DNA of 64,000 nt from Variovorax sp. J22P240 (GCF_030316855.1 NZ_JASZYR010000007.1:1-64000), one strand, 5' to 3'. Counted from the first letter of the stretch, positions 53,057 to 63,058 are shown. The notes: generated by a model not told the origin, from the sequence alone. Numbers and translations are program-made.

Positions 53057-53614
53057 ATGGGTCTCTTGACCTTCAGTATCAACGTCACCCTGGACGGCTG
53101 CGTCGACCACCAGGAAGGAATCGCCGACGACGAGACGCACGCCTTCTTCACCCGCCTCATGGACGAGGGCGGGGCGATGCTGTGGGGCCGCGTCACCTAC
53201 GAGATGATGGAGAGCTACTGGCCAGCGGTCGCCCGCGGCGACGCGGAGGCACCGCCCGCGATGCGCGAGTGGGCGGTCAAGCTGGAGGCCAAGCCGAAGT
53301 ACGTGGTGTCCTCGACGCGAAAGGACTTCCCGTGGACCAACAGCCACCACATCGCCGGCGACCTGCGCACGGGCGTACAGAAGCTCAAGGACGCGACCCC
53401 GGACGGCGTGCTCCTCGGTAGTGGCAAGCTCGCGACCGAGTTGGACCGGCTGGATCTGATCGACGAGTACAAGTTACTCGTCCACCCCAGGATTGCCGGC
53501 CACGGCCCGACCCTGTACGAGAGCGGGCTGCCCAGCACTCGACGGCTCGAGTTGATCTCGGCGAAGGCGCTCCGCTGCGGCGCGGTCGCCATGCACTACC
53601 GGCGCGCGCGCTGA
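53057..53614 (+). CDS. Dihydrofolate reductase-fold (RibD C-terminal-like) protein
   Basis: A 185-residue RibD_C/DHFR-like reductase, of the kind annotated as dihydrofolate reductase family protein. Signatures: LLTFSINVTLDGCVDHQEG, AMLWGRVTYEMMESYWP, KPKYVVSSTRKDF, GVLLGSGKLATELDRLDLIDEYKLLVHP, GHGPTLYE. It probably binds NADPH, but its physiological substrate is generally unknown for this group. CGGAGGACACC precedes the ATG. Stands alone. Confidence 0.85.
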   Translation: MGLLTFSINVTLDGCVDHQEGIADDETHAFFTRLMDEGGAMLWGRVTYEMMESYWPAVARGDAEAPPAMREWAVKLEAKPKYVVSSTRKDFPWTNSHHIAGDLRTGVQKLKDATPDGVLLGSGKLATELDRLDLIDEYKLLVHPRIAGHGPTLYESGLPSTRRLELISAKALRCGAVAMHYRRAR

Positions 53615-53794
53615 CTCGGAGGTGGGTCATGTCGCTAACAACGCGCTGCACTTGGCCGGGCCTCGCATTGCTCGGCCCGCCGGTGAGCGCGGCGTTGCCT
53701 GGGCCGACATCGACGAGGAAATCCGAACTCGGCAACGGCGGACAGATCGCGGGTGGAAACGGATAGTCAGGACTAAATCGCGTGCGAACGATCA

Positions 53795-55615
53795 TCAGAA
53801 CGCGTCCGACCCCAGCGCGTTTGCCGAAATCGCTCCCTCGACGATGCTGTCGCGCAACCCCGGCACTCGCGTCAGCAGATGCTCGGCGTAGAAGTGTGCG
53901 ACAGCGATCTTCTGGCGCATGAACTCGACGTCGTCTCCGGCGTCGCGCCGGGACTGGGCCGCCAGCAGTGCGCGGCCGAGTTGCCAGCCCGCCATCAGGT
54001 TGCCGGCGAGCATCAGGTAGGGCACCGACCCGGCGTACACGGCGTTGGGGTCGGTCCTGCCGCGGGCGACGATGAACTCGACCACGTCGAGGAAGGCCTT
54101 CCGGGCCAAGGCTAGGCGGCCGGCCACCGAATGCGCAGCCGCGCTGTCGCTCTGTCGCAGCGTTGCTTCGGTGGCCTCGATCTCGCTGACGATCACCTTC
54201 GCGACGGCGCCCCCGTCGCGCACGGTCTTGCGGCCGACGAGGTCGTTGGCCTGGATCGCCGTGGTGCCTTCGTAGATCGTCAGGATCTTGGCGTCACGGT
54301 AGTACTGCGCCGCACCTGTCTCCTCGATGAACCCCATGCCGCCGTGCACCTGGACCCCCAGCGACGTCACCTCCAGGCTCATCTCCGTGCCGTAGCCCTT
54401 GACCAGCGGCACCATGAATTCGTAGAAGGCCCGGGCGCCTTGGCGTGTTTCGCCGTCAGGATGCGCGTGCGCAGTGTCGTAGGCCGCCGCAGCGGTGAGA
54501 GCCATTGCGCGGCATCCCTCGGTCAGCGCGCGCATCGTCAACAGCATCCGACGCACGTCGGGGTGGTGGATGATGGCTGCAGCGCCGGGCAGCGAGCCGT
54601 CCACCGGTCGACCCTGCACCCGATCCTTGGCGTATGCAGCGGCCTTCTGGTACGCACGCTCGGCCACCGCAATGCCTTGCACGCCCACGGCATAGCGTGC
54701 GGCGTTCATCATGATGAACATGTATTCGAGGCCGTGGTTCTCCTCGCCGACCAGGTAGCCCACTGCGCCGGGTCCGGCGCTGTCCGCAATGCTCGCCGCC
54801 GTGCCGTCGCCGAACTGCAGCACGGCCGTCGGACTGGCCTTGATGCCGAGCTTGTGCTCGATGCTGACGCACTCGACGTCGTTGCGCTCGCCCAGCGAAC
54901 CGTCCTTGTTGACGAGGAACTTCGGCACCACGAACAGGCTGATGCCCTTCACGCCCTCGGGCGCACCGCTGACGCGCGCCAGCACGAGGTGCACGATGTT
55001 CTCCGCCATGTCGTGCTCGCCGTAGGTGATGAAGATCTTGGTGCCGAACACCTTGTAGCTGCCGTCGGGCTGCGGTTCGGCGCGGCTGCGCACCAGGGCC
55101 AGATCGCTGCCAGCTTGCGGCTCGGTCAGGTTCATGGTGCCGGTCCAGCGGCCTTCGATCATCGCAGGCAGGTAGGTCTGTTTCAGCTCATCGGAGCCGG
55201 CGGTCAGCAGCGCCTCGATCGCGCCGTCGGTCAGCAACGGGCATAGCGCGAAACTGAGATTGGCGCTGTTGTTGATTTCGATGCACGCGGCCCCGATCGT
55301 CTTCGGCAGGTCCTGGCCGCCGTAGACGCCGGGATGCTGGAGCCCTTGCCAGCCGCCCTCGGCGTATTGGCGGTAGGCGTCCGGGAAGCCGGGCGTGGTC
55401 GCTACGGCGCCGTCCTTCCATGTTGACGGGTTCCTGTCGCCCTCGTGATTCAGTGGTGCGATGACGCCTTCGTTGAAGCGGGCGCATTCTTCCAGCACCG
55501 CTTGCGCGGTGTCGATGCCTGCTTCCTCGAAGCCGGGCAGTGTCGCGACCTGGGCGAGGCCGGCGAGTTCGGTCATGCAGAACAGCATGTCCTTGAGAGG
55601 GGCTTGATAGCTCAA
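53795..55615 (-). CDS. Acyl-CoA dehydrogenase (DmdC-like)
   Basis: A 606-residue acyl-CoA dehydrogenase of the long type that includes 3-methylmercaptopropionyl-CoA dehydrogenase. The N-terminal YQAPLKDMLFCMTELAGL is the typical opening. MNLTEPQAGSDLALVRSRAE is the FAD/substrate segment; the catalytic base region includes QVHGGMGFIEETGAAQYYRDAKILTIYEGTTAIQANDLVG. An extra C-terminal helical domain is present. The start appears to be a TTG at 55615 with AAGGAG upstream. Divergent from an acyl-CoA ligase gene across 280 bp; together they would activate and desaturate a fatty or branched acid. Confidence 0.93.
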   Translation of the reverse strand: MSYQAPLKDMLFCMTELAGLAQVATLPGFEEAGIDTAQAVLEECARFNEGVIAPLNHEGDRNPSTWKDGAVATTPGFPDAYRQYAEGGWQGLQHPGVYGGQDLPKTIGAACIEINNSANLSFALCPLLTDGAIEALLTAGSDELKQTYLPAMIEGRWTGTMNLTEPQAGSDLALVRSRAEPQPDGSYKVFGTKIFITYGEHDMAENIVHLVLARVSGAPEGVKGISLFVVPKFLVNKDGSLGERNDVECVSIEHKLGIKASPTAVLQFGDGTAASIADSAGPGAVGYLVGEENHGLEYMFIMMNAARYAVGVQGIAVAERAYQKAAAYAKDRVQGRPVDGSLPGAAAIIHHPDVRRMLLTMRALTEGCRAMALTAAAAYDTAHAHPDGETRQGARAFYEFMVPLVKGYGTEMSLEVTSLGVQVHGGMGFIEETGAAQYYRDAKILTIYEGTTAIQANDLVGRKTVRDGGAVAKVIVSEIEATEATLRQSDSAAAHSVAGRLALARKAFLDVVEFIVARGRTDPNAVYAGSVPYLMLAGNLMAGWQLGRALLAAQSRRDAGDDVEFMRQKIAVAHFYAEHLLTRVPGLRDSIVEGAISANALGSDAF

Positions 55616-55895
55616 CGAAGTCTCCTTGAATCAGTGCGTATGGCCGTGGTGGCCTCACTCGACTGTAGGAGTGCGGGCGCGAGGGTGCTTTGCAATCGGC
55701 GCCAGGTCCTTCGCATTTCATGCCGTGCCCTTTTCTGTCGTGGCGCCAAAAGCGAAGTCGATGTCGCCAATTGGGAAGCGCGTCGAGGGCGCCTGCGCGA
55801 GGATTGCTTCGTCGTGGCGCTCGCTTCCGCCCCGAGGCCGCAGGCGCCCGCCTGCATCCCAACTTCCCCCGATGACATTGACGGAGACAAGACAG

Positions 55896-57530
55896 ATGAC
55901 CCAACGACCCTGGCTTCACGCGTACGGCGAAGTACCGCCGCAGATCAACCCCGACGCCTACAGCTCGATCGTTGCGTTGCTGGAAGAGGCCATGGACCGA
56001 TATGCCGACAAGACGGCGTTCCACTCGTTCGGACAAGGACTGAGCTACGGTGACGTCGACCGGCTGTCGGCACGCTTCGCCAGCTTTCTGCAGCGTGAAC
56101 TCGGCGCGTCCAAGGGCGATCGCATCGCGGTCATGATGCCCAATCTGGCGGCCTTCCCGGTGGTGTTCATGGGGATTGCCCGCGTGGGTGCGGTGCAGGT
56201 CAATGTGAACCCGCTGTACACGCCCCGGGAGCTCGCCCATCAGCTCAACGATGCGGGCGTGAAGACCGTCGTCGTGTTCAACGGGTCCACTTCGACACTG
56301 GCCGAAGTGATCGCGCAAACGGCCGTCACCCAGGTCATCACGGTGAGTCCGGGCGACGCACTGGCGGTGGCGGTTCCGGGGCCTGCGGCCGATGCGCGCC
56401 TGACCCGCACCCTGGCCCTGGCGGACATCCTGGCCGAAGATAAGCCCACGGACTACCGCGCCCCGCCGTTGACCGGCGACGATCTCCTGTTCCTGCAGTA
56501 CACCGGTGGCACCACCGGCGTGTCCAAGGGTGCGTGTCTCTCGCATCGCAACCTGGTGGCCAACACCGAGCAATACAAGGCCTTCATGCGGGAGACCATC
56601 CGGCCCGGCGAGGAGGTGGTGGTGACGGCCTTGCCGCTGTATCACATCTTCGCGTTGATGGTGAACCTGATCAGCTACTTCTCGATCGGGGCGCAGAACT
56701 GGCTGGTGGCGAATCCGCGTGACATGGACGGATTGATCGACACCTTCAAGCAGTCGCGTCCGACGGTCTTCACCGGCGTCAACACGCTCTATGCCGGCCT
56801 GGCCGCGCATCCGCGCCTCAAGGAGGTGGATTTCTCGCAGCTGCGCCTGTCAGTCGGCGGAGGAGCCGCCGTGGTCGGCGCCACGTCCGAGCGCTGGAAG
56901 GAAGTCACCGGATGCTTCATCCTGGAGGGTTACGGGCTGTCGGAAACCAGCCCGATCCTGTCCATCAATCCTCCATTCGTCGCCGAGTTCACCGGCACGA
57001 CGGGGCTGCCGCTGCCATCGACCGACATCAAGCTCATCGACGACAAGGGCAGCGAGGTGCCCCTCGGCCATTCCGGAGAGATCTGCGCCAAGGGTCCGCA
57101 GGTCATGAGCGGCTATTGGCAGAAGCCCGAAGCCAACGACGCAGCCTTCACGCCGGATGGCTACTTCCGCACCGGCGATGTCGGCGTGTTCGACGCGCGC
57201 GGATTCCTCAAGATCGTGGACCGCATCAAGGACATGATCATCGTCTCGGGATTCAACGTCTACCCGAATGAGATCGAAGCTGTGGCGACTGCGTGCCCTG
57301 GCGTCGCCGAGTGCGCCTGCGTGGGCGTACCCGACGAGAAGACCGGCGAGGCGCTGCGTCTGTTCGTGGTGAAGGCACCCGGTGCCGGGCCGACCGAGCA
57401 GGCCGTCATCGACCACTGCAGAGAATCCCTGACGGGCTACAAGGTGCCCAAGTCCGTTTCCATCGTCGAAGCCCTTCCCAAGTCCACGGTGGGCAAGATC
57501 CTCAGGCGCGAGCTGCGGAACTTCGGTTGA
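55896..57530 (+). CDS. Long-chain-type acyl-CoA ligase
   Basis: A 544-residue AMP-forming ligase of the FadD type. P-loop LQYTGGTTGVSKGACLSHRN; acyl-site motif GYGLSETSPILSINPP; the linker DRIKDMIIVSGFNVYPNEIE; catalytic Lys in KSTVGKILRREL at the end. The opening RPWLHAYGEVPPQINPDAY is typical of FadD. The start at 55896 is preceded by ACGGAGAC. The frame extends upstream to 55626, but that part is not FadD-like. A bidirectional terminator follows the stop. Confidence 0.92.
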   Translation: MTQRPWLHAYGEVPPQINPDAYSSIVALLEEAMDRYADKTAFHSFGQGLSYGDVDRLSARFASFLQRELGASKGDRIAVMMPNLAAFPVVFMGIARVGAVQVNVNPLYTPRELAHQLNDAGVKTVVVFNGSTSTLAEVIAQTAVTQVITVSPGDALAVAVPGPAADARLTRTLALADILAEDKPTDYRAPPLTGDDLLFLQYTGGTTGVSKGACLSHRNLVANTEQYKAFMRETIRPGEEVVVTALPLYHIFALMVNLISYFSIGAQNWLVANPRDMDGLIDTFKQSRPTVFTGVNTLYAGLAAHPRLKEVDFSQLRLSVGGGAAVVGATSERWKEVTGCFILEGYGLSETSPILSINPPFVAEFTGTTGLPLPSTDIKLIDDKGSEVPLGHSGEICAKGPQVMSGYWQKPEANDAAFTPDGYFRTGDVGVFDARGFLKIVDRIKDMIIVSGFNVYPNEIEAVATACPGVAECACVGVPDEKTGEALRLFVVKAPGAGPTEQAVIDHCRESLTGYKVPKSVSIVEALPKSTVGKILRRELRNFG

Positions 57531-57545
57531 GGAACCTGGGCCACC

Positions 57546-57572
57546 CCCCGTCTCGATCGCTTCGAGACGGGG
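57546..57572. terminator. Bidirectional hairpin between convergent genes
   Basis: CCCCGTCTCGA (57546-57556) and TCGAGACGGGG (57562-57572) form an 11-bp perfect stem with a TCGCT loop. It sits in the 49-bp gap between the stops of the acyl-CoA ligase and AraC genes. There is no T-run, so efficiency is uncertain. Confidence 0.75.
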
Positions 57573-57579
57573 CAGGGGT

Positions 57580-58650
57580 TCACGCCTTCGCCGCGTGGCT
57601 CTCACGCCATGCCGATGGAACCTGGTGAAACTGGGTGGTGAACCAGCGCGTGAAAGAGCCCTGCGTGCTGTAGCCAAGCAACTCCGATACCTGATGCAGG
57701 CTGTACCTGGAGTTGTCGATGTACCGGGGAGCCAGTTCGCAGCGCACTTCATTGACCAGTGAGGTGAAGGTTGCCCCTGCTTCGTCCAGCTGGCGCTGCA
57801 TCGAACGCACGCTGAGCCCGAGACCTTGCGCCACGCACTCGCTGGTGGCGCGCCCCATGGGCAGTGTCAGGTAGATCGCTCGACGCACCTCCAGCATGAT
57901 CTTGTTGCCGCTTGCCCGAGGCAGGGTTTCGATGAACTGCCTTGCATAGCGGGCCATGGCCGGATCGGCAGACGGGTTGGGTGCATCCAGGTCCGCGGCA
58001 GGAATGACGATGCCACTGAACTCGCTGTCGAATTCCAATCTGCAGGCGAACACGCGGCGATGCAATCGCAGATCACTCGGGGCCGCATGGGTGAAGGTCA
58101 CGCTGTCAGGTTGCCACCGCGCCCCCATGAGGGCCGCACACATTCGGAACAACACGCCGATGGCCAGTTCCGTGGCCTGACGCGCGGGCACGTGGGCCAC
58201 CACCTCGAGCCGAACGATCACGATCCTGCCCGCCTCCTCGATCTGCGTTGCCAGGCTCTCGTTGAGAAGGTGCCGGTAGTCGATCGTGGTGACCAGGGCA
58301 TCCCGCAACGTGGGCTGATGACTGATCAGCAGGCTGATGGCTCCGAAGTGCGACAGCTGCCGCGACTCTGCCATGCGCAGACCGAAGTCCATGCATCCGC
58401 AAGACGCGGCCGACTCTTCCAGCAGGGCGACCGCCGCATCCGTCGGGATCCGTTGCTCGGGGTCCTTGAGCATGGCCTGGCTCAGGCCTGCACGCCGAAG
58501 TGCCTCCGTGGGGTTGAACCCGAGGCTGTTGGTGACCTCCAGATAGTTGGTCAGGGCTGCGGCACGAACGAGCGGAACCATGGTGGGACGGGGCAATACG
58601 GCCTCGGCAAATTCTGGCACGGAATGCGAAATCGATGGCGCAAGTTGCAC
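57580..58650 (-). CDS. AraC-family regulator (OruR/ArgR-like architecture)
   Basis: A 356-residue regulator with the large N-terminal arabinose-binding-like sensor (VRAAALTNYLEVTNSLGFNP; LLEESAASCGCMDFGLRMAE; HFGAISLLISHQPTLRDAL). The C-terminal AraC domain has ATSECVAQGLGLSVRSMQRQLDEAG and LHQVSELLGYSTQGSFTRWFTTQF. The start at 58650 is a GTG; the ATG ending at 58581 (MVPLVRAAALTNYL) is a plausible alternative. It is divergent from the qor-dioxygenase-BKACE operon, whose expression it likely controls. Confidence 0.9.
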   Translation of the reverse strand: MQLAPSISHSVPEFAEAVLPRPTMVPLVRAAALTNYLEVTNSLGFNPTEALRRAGLSQAMLKDPEQRIPTDAAVALLEESAASCGCMDFGLRMAESRQLSHFGAISLLISHQPTLRDALVTTIDYRHLLNESLATQIEEAGRIVIVRLEVVAHVPARQATELAIGVLFRMCAALMGARWQPDSVTFTHAAPSDLRLHRRVFACRLEFDSEFSGIVIPAADLDAPNPSADPAMARYARQFIETLPRASGNKIMLEVRRAIYLTLPMGRATSECVAQGLGLSVRSMQRQLDEAGATFTSLVNEVRCELAPRYIDNSRYSLHQVSELLGYSTQGSFTRWFTTQFHQVPSAWRESHAAKA

Positions 58651-58709
58651 GGCGTCTTGGCCTCGCGATCCCTAAAGTTGATCCCACGCAATCCAAGCAG
58701 GAGACATGA

Positions 58710-59690
58710 ATGGCAAAGGCAATACGACTCGCGCAGACCGGTGGACCGGAAGTCCTTCGTTGCGAGGACATCGAGGTGGGCCGCCCCGGCCCGGGCCAGG
58801 TGCGGCTGCGCCATGTGGCTGTCGGCCTCAACTACGCCGACACCTATTTTCGCAACGGCACCTATCCCGTGCCCATGCCCAGCGGCCTCGGCGTCGAGGC
58901 GGCCGGCGTCGTGCAGGAAGTGGGCGAGGGCGTGACGCATCTGGCGGTCGGCGATCGCGTCACCTACACGGGGTTCATCGACACGTTGGGTGCGTACTGC
59001 ACCGAAAGGCTGATCTCGGCTGCGCCCCTGATCCGCTTGCCCGAGACCATCGCGTTCGAAACTGCCGCTGCCATGACGATGCGCGGCCTGACCAGCGCCT
59101 ACCTGATGCGCCGCATCTACCCGTTCAAGCAGGGCGACACCCTGCTGCTGCACGCCGCGGCGGGGGGTGTCGGCCTGATCGTCGCGCAATGGGCCAGGCT
59201 GCTGGGCATCACGGTCATCGGCACGGTTTCGACCGAAGAAAAAGCAGAGATGGCCCGTTCGCACGGCTGCGCATACACCATCAACTACAGCCATGAAGAC
59301 GTGGCCCGGCGCGTGCGCGAGATCACCGATGGCGTGGGCGTGAACGTGGTGTTCGACAGCGTCGGCCAGAACACGTTCATGGCCTCGCTCGATTCGCTCA
59401 AGCGCCGCGGCCTGATGGTCTGCGTCGGCACGGCCAGCGGCCCGGTTGCACCCTTCGGGCCGCAACTGCTGGCCGTGAAGGGATCCCTGCACCTGACCCG
59501 GCCGGCGCTGGCCGACTACATCGCGGACCCTATCGAGAAGGCGCAACTGGCGGACGAGGTCTTCGGTCACGTGGCGGCGGGCCGCATCAGGATCGAGATC
59601 AATCAGCACTACGCCCTGCAAGACGCCGTGCAAGCCCACCGAGACCTTGAATCGCGCAAGACGACGGGTTCCTCGATCTTCGTCGTCTGA
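58710..59690 (+). CDS. Quinone oxidoreductase-type zinc-free dehydrogenase
   Basis: A 326-residue member of the medium-chain reductase family, QOR branch. It has the N-terminal GroES-like fold (HVAVGLNYADTYFRNGTYP), PSGLGVEAAGVVQEVGEG and the NADPH-binding LLLHAAAGGVGLIVAQWARL, with VNVVFDSVGQNTF later. No zinc-binding cysteines are seen. It reduces quinones or activated alkenes with NADPH. AGGAG precedes the ATG by 7 bases. First gene of a run of five on the plus strand; the dioxygenase gene follows 28 bp later. Confidence 0.9.
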   Translation: MAKAIRLAQTGGPEVLRCEDIEVGRPGPGQVRLRHVAVGLNYADTYFRNGTYPVPMPSGLGVEAAGVVQEVGEGVTHLAVGDRVTYTGFIDTLGAYCTERLISAAPLIRLPETIAFETAAAMTMRGLTSAYLMRRIYPFKQGDTLLLHAAAGGVGLIVAQWARLLGITVIGTVSTEEKAEMARSHGCAYTINYSHEDVARRVREITDGVGVNVVFDSVGQNTFMASLDSLKRRGLMVCVGTASGPVAPFGPQLLAVKGSLHLTRPALADYIADPIEKAQLADEVFGHVAAGRIRIEINQHYALQDAVQAHRDLESRKTTGSSIFVV

Positions 59691-59718
59691 GAACCACAAA
59701 CCCACTGGAGACAATTTC

Positions 59719-60567
59719 ATGAGAATCGAACAACTGACCTGCAGCATCGGCGCCGAACTGCTCGATGTGAGCCTGGAGGATGCCGCCTACGACAACGGCC
59801 TGTTCAACGAGGTCTACGAAGCCCTGCTGAAGCACCGTGTGCTCTTCCTGCGCGACCAGGACATCTCGCGCCAGGCCCACGTGGACTTCGCATCGCGGCT
59901 CGGGCAACTGGAGACCCATCCGATGGTTCCCACCCATCCGGATGCGCCCGGCCTGGTCCAGATCTACAAGGACCCGGACAGCCCCGCCGACCGGTATGAG
60001 AATGCCTGGCACACCGACGGCACATGGCGCGAGGCGCCCTCGCTAGGCGCCGTGCTGCGCTGCGTCGAGTGCCCGCCGGTCGGCGGCGACACGATGTGGG
60101 CCAACATGGTCATGGCCTATGAGAAGCTGCCCGACGAAGTCAAGGCGCAGATCGCCGACCTGTGGGCCAATCACAGTTTCAACAGTTCCTTCGCCGCGGC
60201 AATGCCGCGGGAGAAGCGACTGGCCATGAGGGCCCAGTACCCGGACGCCGAACACCCCGTGGTGCGCACGCACCCCGAGACGAAGGAGAAGGTGCTTTTC
60301 GTCAACGCCTTCACGACGCACTTCGTCAACTTCCACAACAAGAAGAACGTGCGCTACGGCCAGGACTACAACCAGACCGGCGTCGACCTGCTGAAGTATC
60401 TGATCGCCCAGGCGAACATCCCCGAATACCAGGTGCGCTGGCGCTGGAAGCCCAACAGCATCGCGATCTGGGACAACCGCAGCACCCAGCACTACGCGGT
60501 CATGGACTACCCGCCCTGCCACCGCAAGATGGAACGCGCTGCCATCGTGGGCGACAAGCCCTTCTGA
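59719..60567 (+). CDS. TauD/TfdA-family 2-oxoglutarate dioxygenase
   Basis: A 282-residue Fe(II)/2-oxoglutarate-dependent dioxygenase. The iron ligands are His and Asp in AWHTDGTWREAP and the distal His in STQHYAVMDYPP; the later Arg in CHRKMERA should bind 2-oxoglutarate. The opening is IEQLTCSIGAELLDVSLEDA. Such enzymes hydroxylate small acids, herbicide ethers or sulfonates. In this operon the product might feed the BKACE enzyme, for example by making a beta-hydroxy acid. Substrate unknown. CTGGAGAC lies upstream of the ATG. Confidence 0.92.
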   Translation: MRIEQLTCSIGAELLDVSLEDAAYDNGLFNEVYEALLKHRVLFLRDQDISRQAHVDFASRLGQLETHPMVPTHPDAPGLVQIYKDPDSPADRYENAWHTDGTWREAPSLGAVLRCVECPPVGGDTMWANMVMAYEKLPDEVKAQIADLWANHSFNSSFAAAMPREKRLAMRAQYPDAEHPVVRTHPETKEKVLFVNAFTTHFVNFHNKKNVRYGQDYNQTGVDLLKYLIAQANIPEYQVRWRWKPNSIAIWDNRSTQHYAVMDYPPCHRKMERAAIVGDKPF

Positions 60568-60624
60568 AGCCACCGTCGCACCCGCCCTCATCACCTTTCC
60601 AGAATTTTTCAGCGAGACACACCA

Positions 60625-61692
60625 ATGAACTTCCTCGATGGATCCCTGTTCCCCGAAAACCAGCAGCCGCTGATCATCACCGCGGCGCCCTACGCACCGT
60701 CTTGGATGCCCTCCGACTTTCCCGAGGACATTCCGGTCACGATGGAAGCCCAGATCCAGAAGGCCGTGGATTGCTACAACGCCGGCGCGACGGTGCTGCA
60801 CCTGCACGTGCGCGAACTCGACGGCAAGGGCAGCAAGCGCCTGTCCAAGTTCAACGAGCTGATCGCCGGCGTGCGTGCCCGCGTGCCCGAAATGATCATC
60901 CAGGTGGGTGGCTCCATCAGCTTCGCGCCCGAGACCGACGGTGCGGCAGCGAAGTGGCTCTCCGACGACACGCGCCACATGCTGGCCGAGCTCGATCCCA
61001 AGCCCGACCAGGTCACGGTGACGATCAACACGTCGCAAATGAACATCCTCGAGCAGTTCGACATCCGGGACATCAAGGGCACCTCGATGGAAGACCCGGA
61101 CGTCTTCAATGCCTACAAGGAGATGACGGTGCCGGCCCAGCCCGGCTGGGCCGAGGAGCACATCCGCCGCCTCACCAAGGCCGGCATCCAGAGCGCCTTC
61201 CAGTGCTACAACATCAACAGCTTCGAGTCGGTCGAGCGCTTGATGCGGCGCGGCATCTACAAGGGCCCGCTGGTCATGAACTGGGTGGCGATCGGCGGCG
61301 GCATGGACGCACCGAACATCTACAACCTGGCGAACTTCGTGCGTGCAGCGCCGGATGGCGCGGTACTGACCGTGGAAAGCTCGGTGCTCAACGTGCTGCC
61401 GGTCAACATGATGGGCATTGCCATGGGCCTGCACGTGCGCACGGGCACCGAGGACAACCTCTGGAACCAGTCGCGCACCGCGAAGATCGGCACGGTCGCG
61501 CAGGTCGAGCAGTTGGTGCGCATCTCGCGCGAGTTCGGCCGCCCGATCGCGACCGCCCAACAGGCGCGCGAGATCAGCAGGATCGGCGTCTTCTACGACA
61601 CGGTGGAAGAAAGCCTGCTGGCCAACGGCTTTGCGCCCAACCGCAACGGCGGCCAGCAGGGCTTCCTGCGCAAGGCGGCGTCGCACGCCTAG
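60625..61692 (+). CDS. BKACE (beta-keto acid cleavage enzyme, DUF849) family
   Basis: A 355-residue TIM-barrel protein of the DUF849 family. The zinc-binding HLHVRE motif is near residue 55 (ATVLHLHVRELDGKGSKR). PLIITAAPYAPSWMPSDFPE opens the barrel. GIAMGLHVRTGTEDNLW is near the C-terminal end and corresponds to the conserved VRVGxEDN block. Known members condense a beta-keto acid with acetyl-CoA to give acetoacetate and a new acyl-CoA. The N-terminus is longer than usual. Operon partners suggest a degradation pathway for an unknown compound. Confidence 0.88.
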   Translation: MNFLDGSLFPENQQPLIITAAPYAPSWMPSDFPEDIPVTMEAQIQKAVDCYNAGATVLHLHVRELDGKGSKRLSKFNELIAGVRARVPEMIIQVGGSISFAPETDGAAAKWLSDDTRHMLAELDPKPDQVTVTINTSQMNILEQFDIRDIKGTSMEDPDVFNAYKEMTVPAQPGWAEEHIRRLTKAGIQSAFQCYNINSFESVERLMRRGIYKGPLVMNWVAIGGGMDAPNIYNLANFVRAAPDGAVLTVESSVLNVLPVNMMGIAMGLHVRTGTEDNLWNQSRTAKIGTVAQVEQLVRISREFGRPIATAQQAREISRIGVFYDTVEESLLANGFAPNRNGGQQGFLRKAASHA

Positions 61693-61734
61693 CCGTCGCC
61701 GAGACACTCAAAAGAACGATCCAAGAGACAAGCC

Positions 61735-63048
61735 ATGACCATGACAATGGCAGGAGTCGCCTTGCCCTCGCGCAACGACGACTACCTCACTAGCAGGCGA
61801 CAGGCCTGGTTCGCCTTCGCGATGACCTTCGGCCTGATGCTGTTCGACTACATCGATCGGCAGGTCATCGTCTCGCTCTTTCCGCATATCAAGAGCGAAT
61901 GGAATCTGAGCGACAAGCAGCTTGGCGCGCTGGTTTCCATCATCTCGATCGTGGTGGCGATCGGCGGGATCCCCGTGGCGCTGCTGGCCGACCGGGTGAG
62001 CCGCGTGAAGAGCATCTTCGTGATGGCGAGCGTCTGGAGCCTGGCCAGCATCTCCTGCATGTTCACCAACAATTTCGGCCAGCTGTTTGCGGCGCGTGCG
62101 GTGGTGGGCGCCGGCGAGACCGGCTACGGCTCGGTCGGCGCGGCATTGATCTCGACGCTGTTTCCCAAGCGCCTGCGCGGGGCGCTGCTGGGCGCCTTCT
62201 TCGCGGCGGCATCGCTGGGCTCCGTGCTCGGCGTCGTGCTCGGGGGCATGATTGCGGCCAAGTGGGGTTGGCGGGCTGCGTTCGGCGTGGTCGGCGTGCC
62301 AGGCCTCGTGATGGCACTGCTGTACCTGCTCGTGCGGGACTACAAGACCGTGGCCCTCACGCCTCGGCTGGACAAGGTTACCCAGTCGCTCGGCGCCACG
62401 CTCAAGCACATCTTCGGCGCCCTGGCGCGAACGCGCACCATGCTGTGGGTCTGCGTGGGCTCTGCCATGCAGCTCATCGTGGTCTCCGCCGTGTGGTCGT
62501 GGCTGCCGAGCTACCTCAACCGCTTCCAGGGCATCGCGCCAGACGCTGCGGGCAAGCAGGCCGCGATGGTCGTGCTCGTCGGCGCGGTGGGCTCCGTGTT
62601 CTGGGGCTATGTGGTGGACCGGTTGGCGCTGCGCCGTCCCCGCAACAAGCTTCCGGCCCTGGCCGTCCTGTGCCTGGTCACCCTGGCGATTTTCCTCGTG
62701 GCCTTCGCGGGTACCGAGCCCGGAGAGACGCAATTCAAGCTGGTGCTGCTGGGCGGCTTCTTCATGACCTGCACCGTGGGCGTGGTGTCGGGTGTAGTCA
62801 TCGACGTGATTCACCCTGGCGTGCGTTCCACGGGCTCGGCCGTGCTGTCGCTGTTCCAGAACCTGTTCGGCCTGGCTGTCGGCCCCTTCCTGGTGGGCGT
62901 GCTGTCGGACCAATGGGGCCTTCAGCAGGCGATGGCGATCGTGCCCTGCTTCGGCGTGCTGGCCGCCGCGGCTTTCATCTGGTCCGCGCGCAGCTATGAC
63001 GCCGACGTCGCCAAAGTTTCCAACGTGACGCTCGCCGTCGCACCCTGA
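61735..63048 (+). CDS. MFS transporter
   Basis: A 437-residue major facilitator protein with about 12 hydrophobic helices. Helix 1 is AWFAFAMTFGLMLFDYIDRQ, a DYIDRQ signature typical of organic-anion/aromatic-acid MFS carriers. The loop 2-3 motif is GGIPVALLADRVSRVKSI, and later ones are FAARAVVGAGETGYGSVGAA and FWGYVVDRLALRRPRNK. It probably imports the compound degraded by the upstream enzymes. It starts 42 bp after the BKACE gene and ends 10 bp before the DsbA-family gene. Confidence 0.9.
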   Translation: MTMTMAGVALPSRNDDYLTSRRQAWFAFAMTFGLMLFDYIDRQVIVSLFPHIKSEWNLSDKQLGALVSIISIVVAIGGIPVALLADRVSRVKSIFVMASVWSLASISCMFTNNFGQLFAARAVVGAGETGYGSVGAALISTLFPKRLRGALLGAFFAAASLGSVLGVVLGGMIAAKWGWRAAFGVVGVPGLVMALLYLLVRDYKTVALTPRLDKVTQSLGATLKHIFGALARTRTMLWVCVGSAMQLIVVSAVWSWLPSYLNRFQGIAPDAAGKQAAMVVLVGAVGSVFWGYVVDRLALRRPRNKLPALAVLCLVTLAIFLVAFAGTEPGETQFKLVLLGGFFMTCTVGVVSGVVIDVIHPGVRSTGSAVLSLFQNLFGLAVGPFLVGVLSDQWGLQQAMAIVPCFGVLAAAAFIWSARSYDADVAKVSNVTLAVAP

Positions 63049-63058
63049 AAAGCCGCAT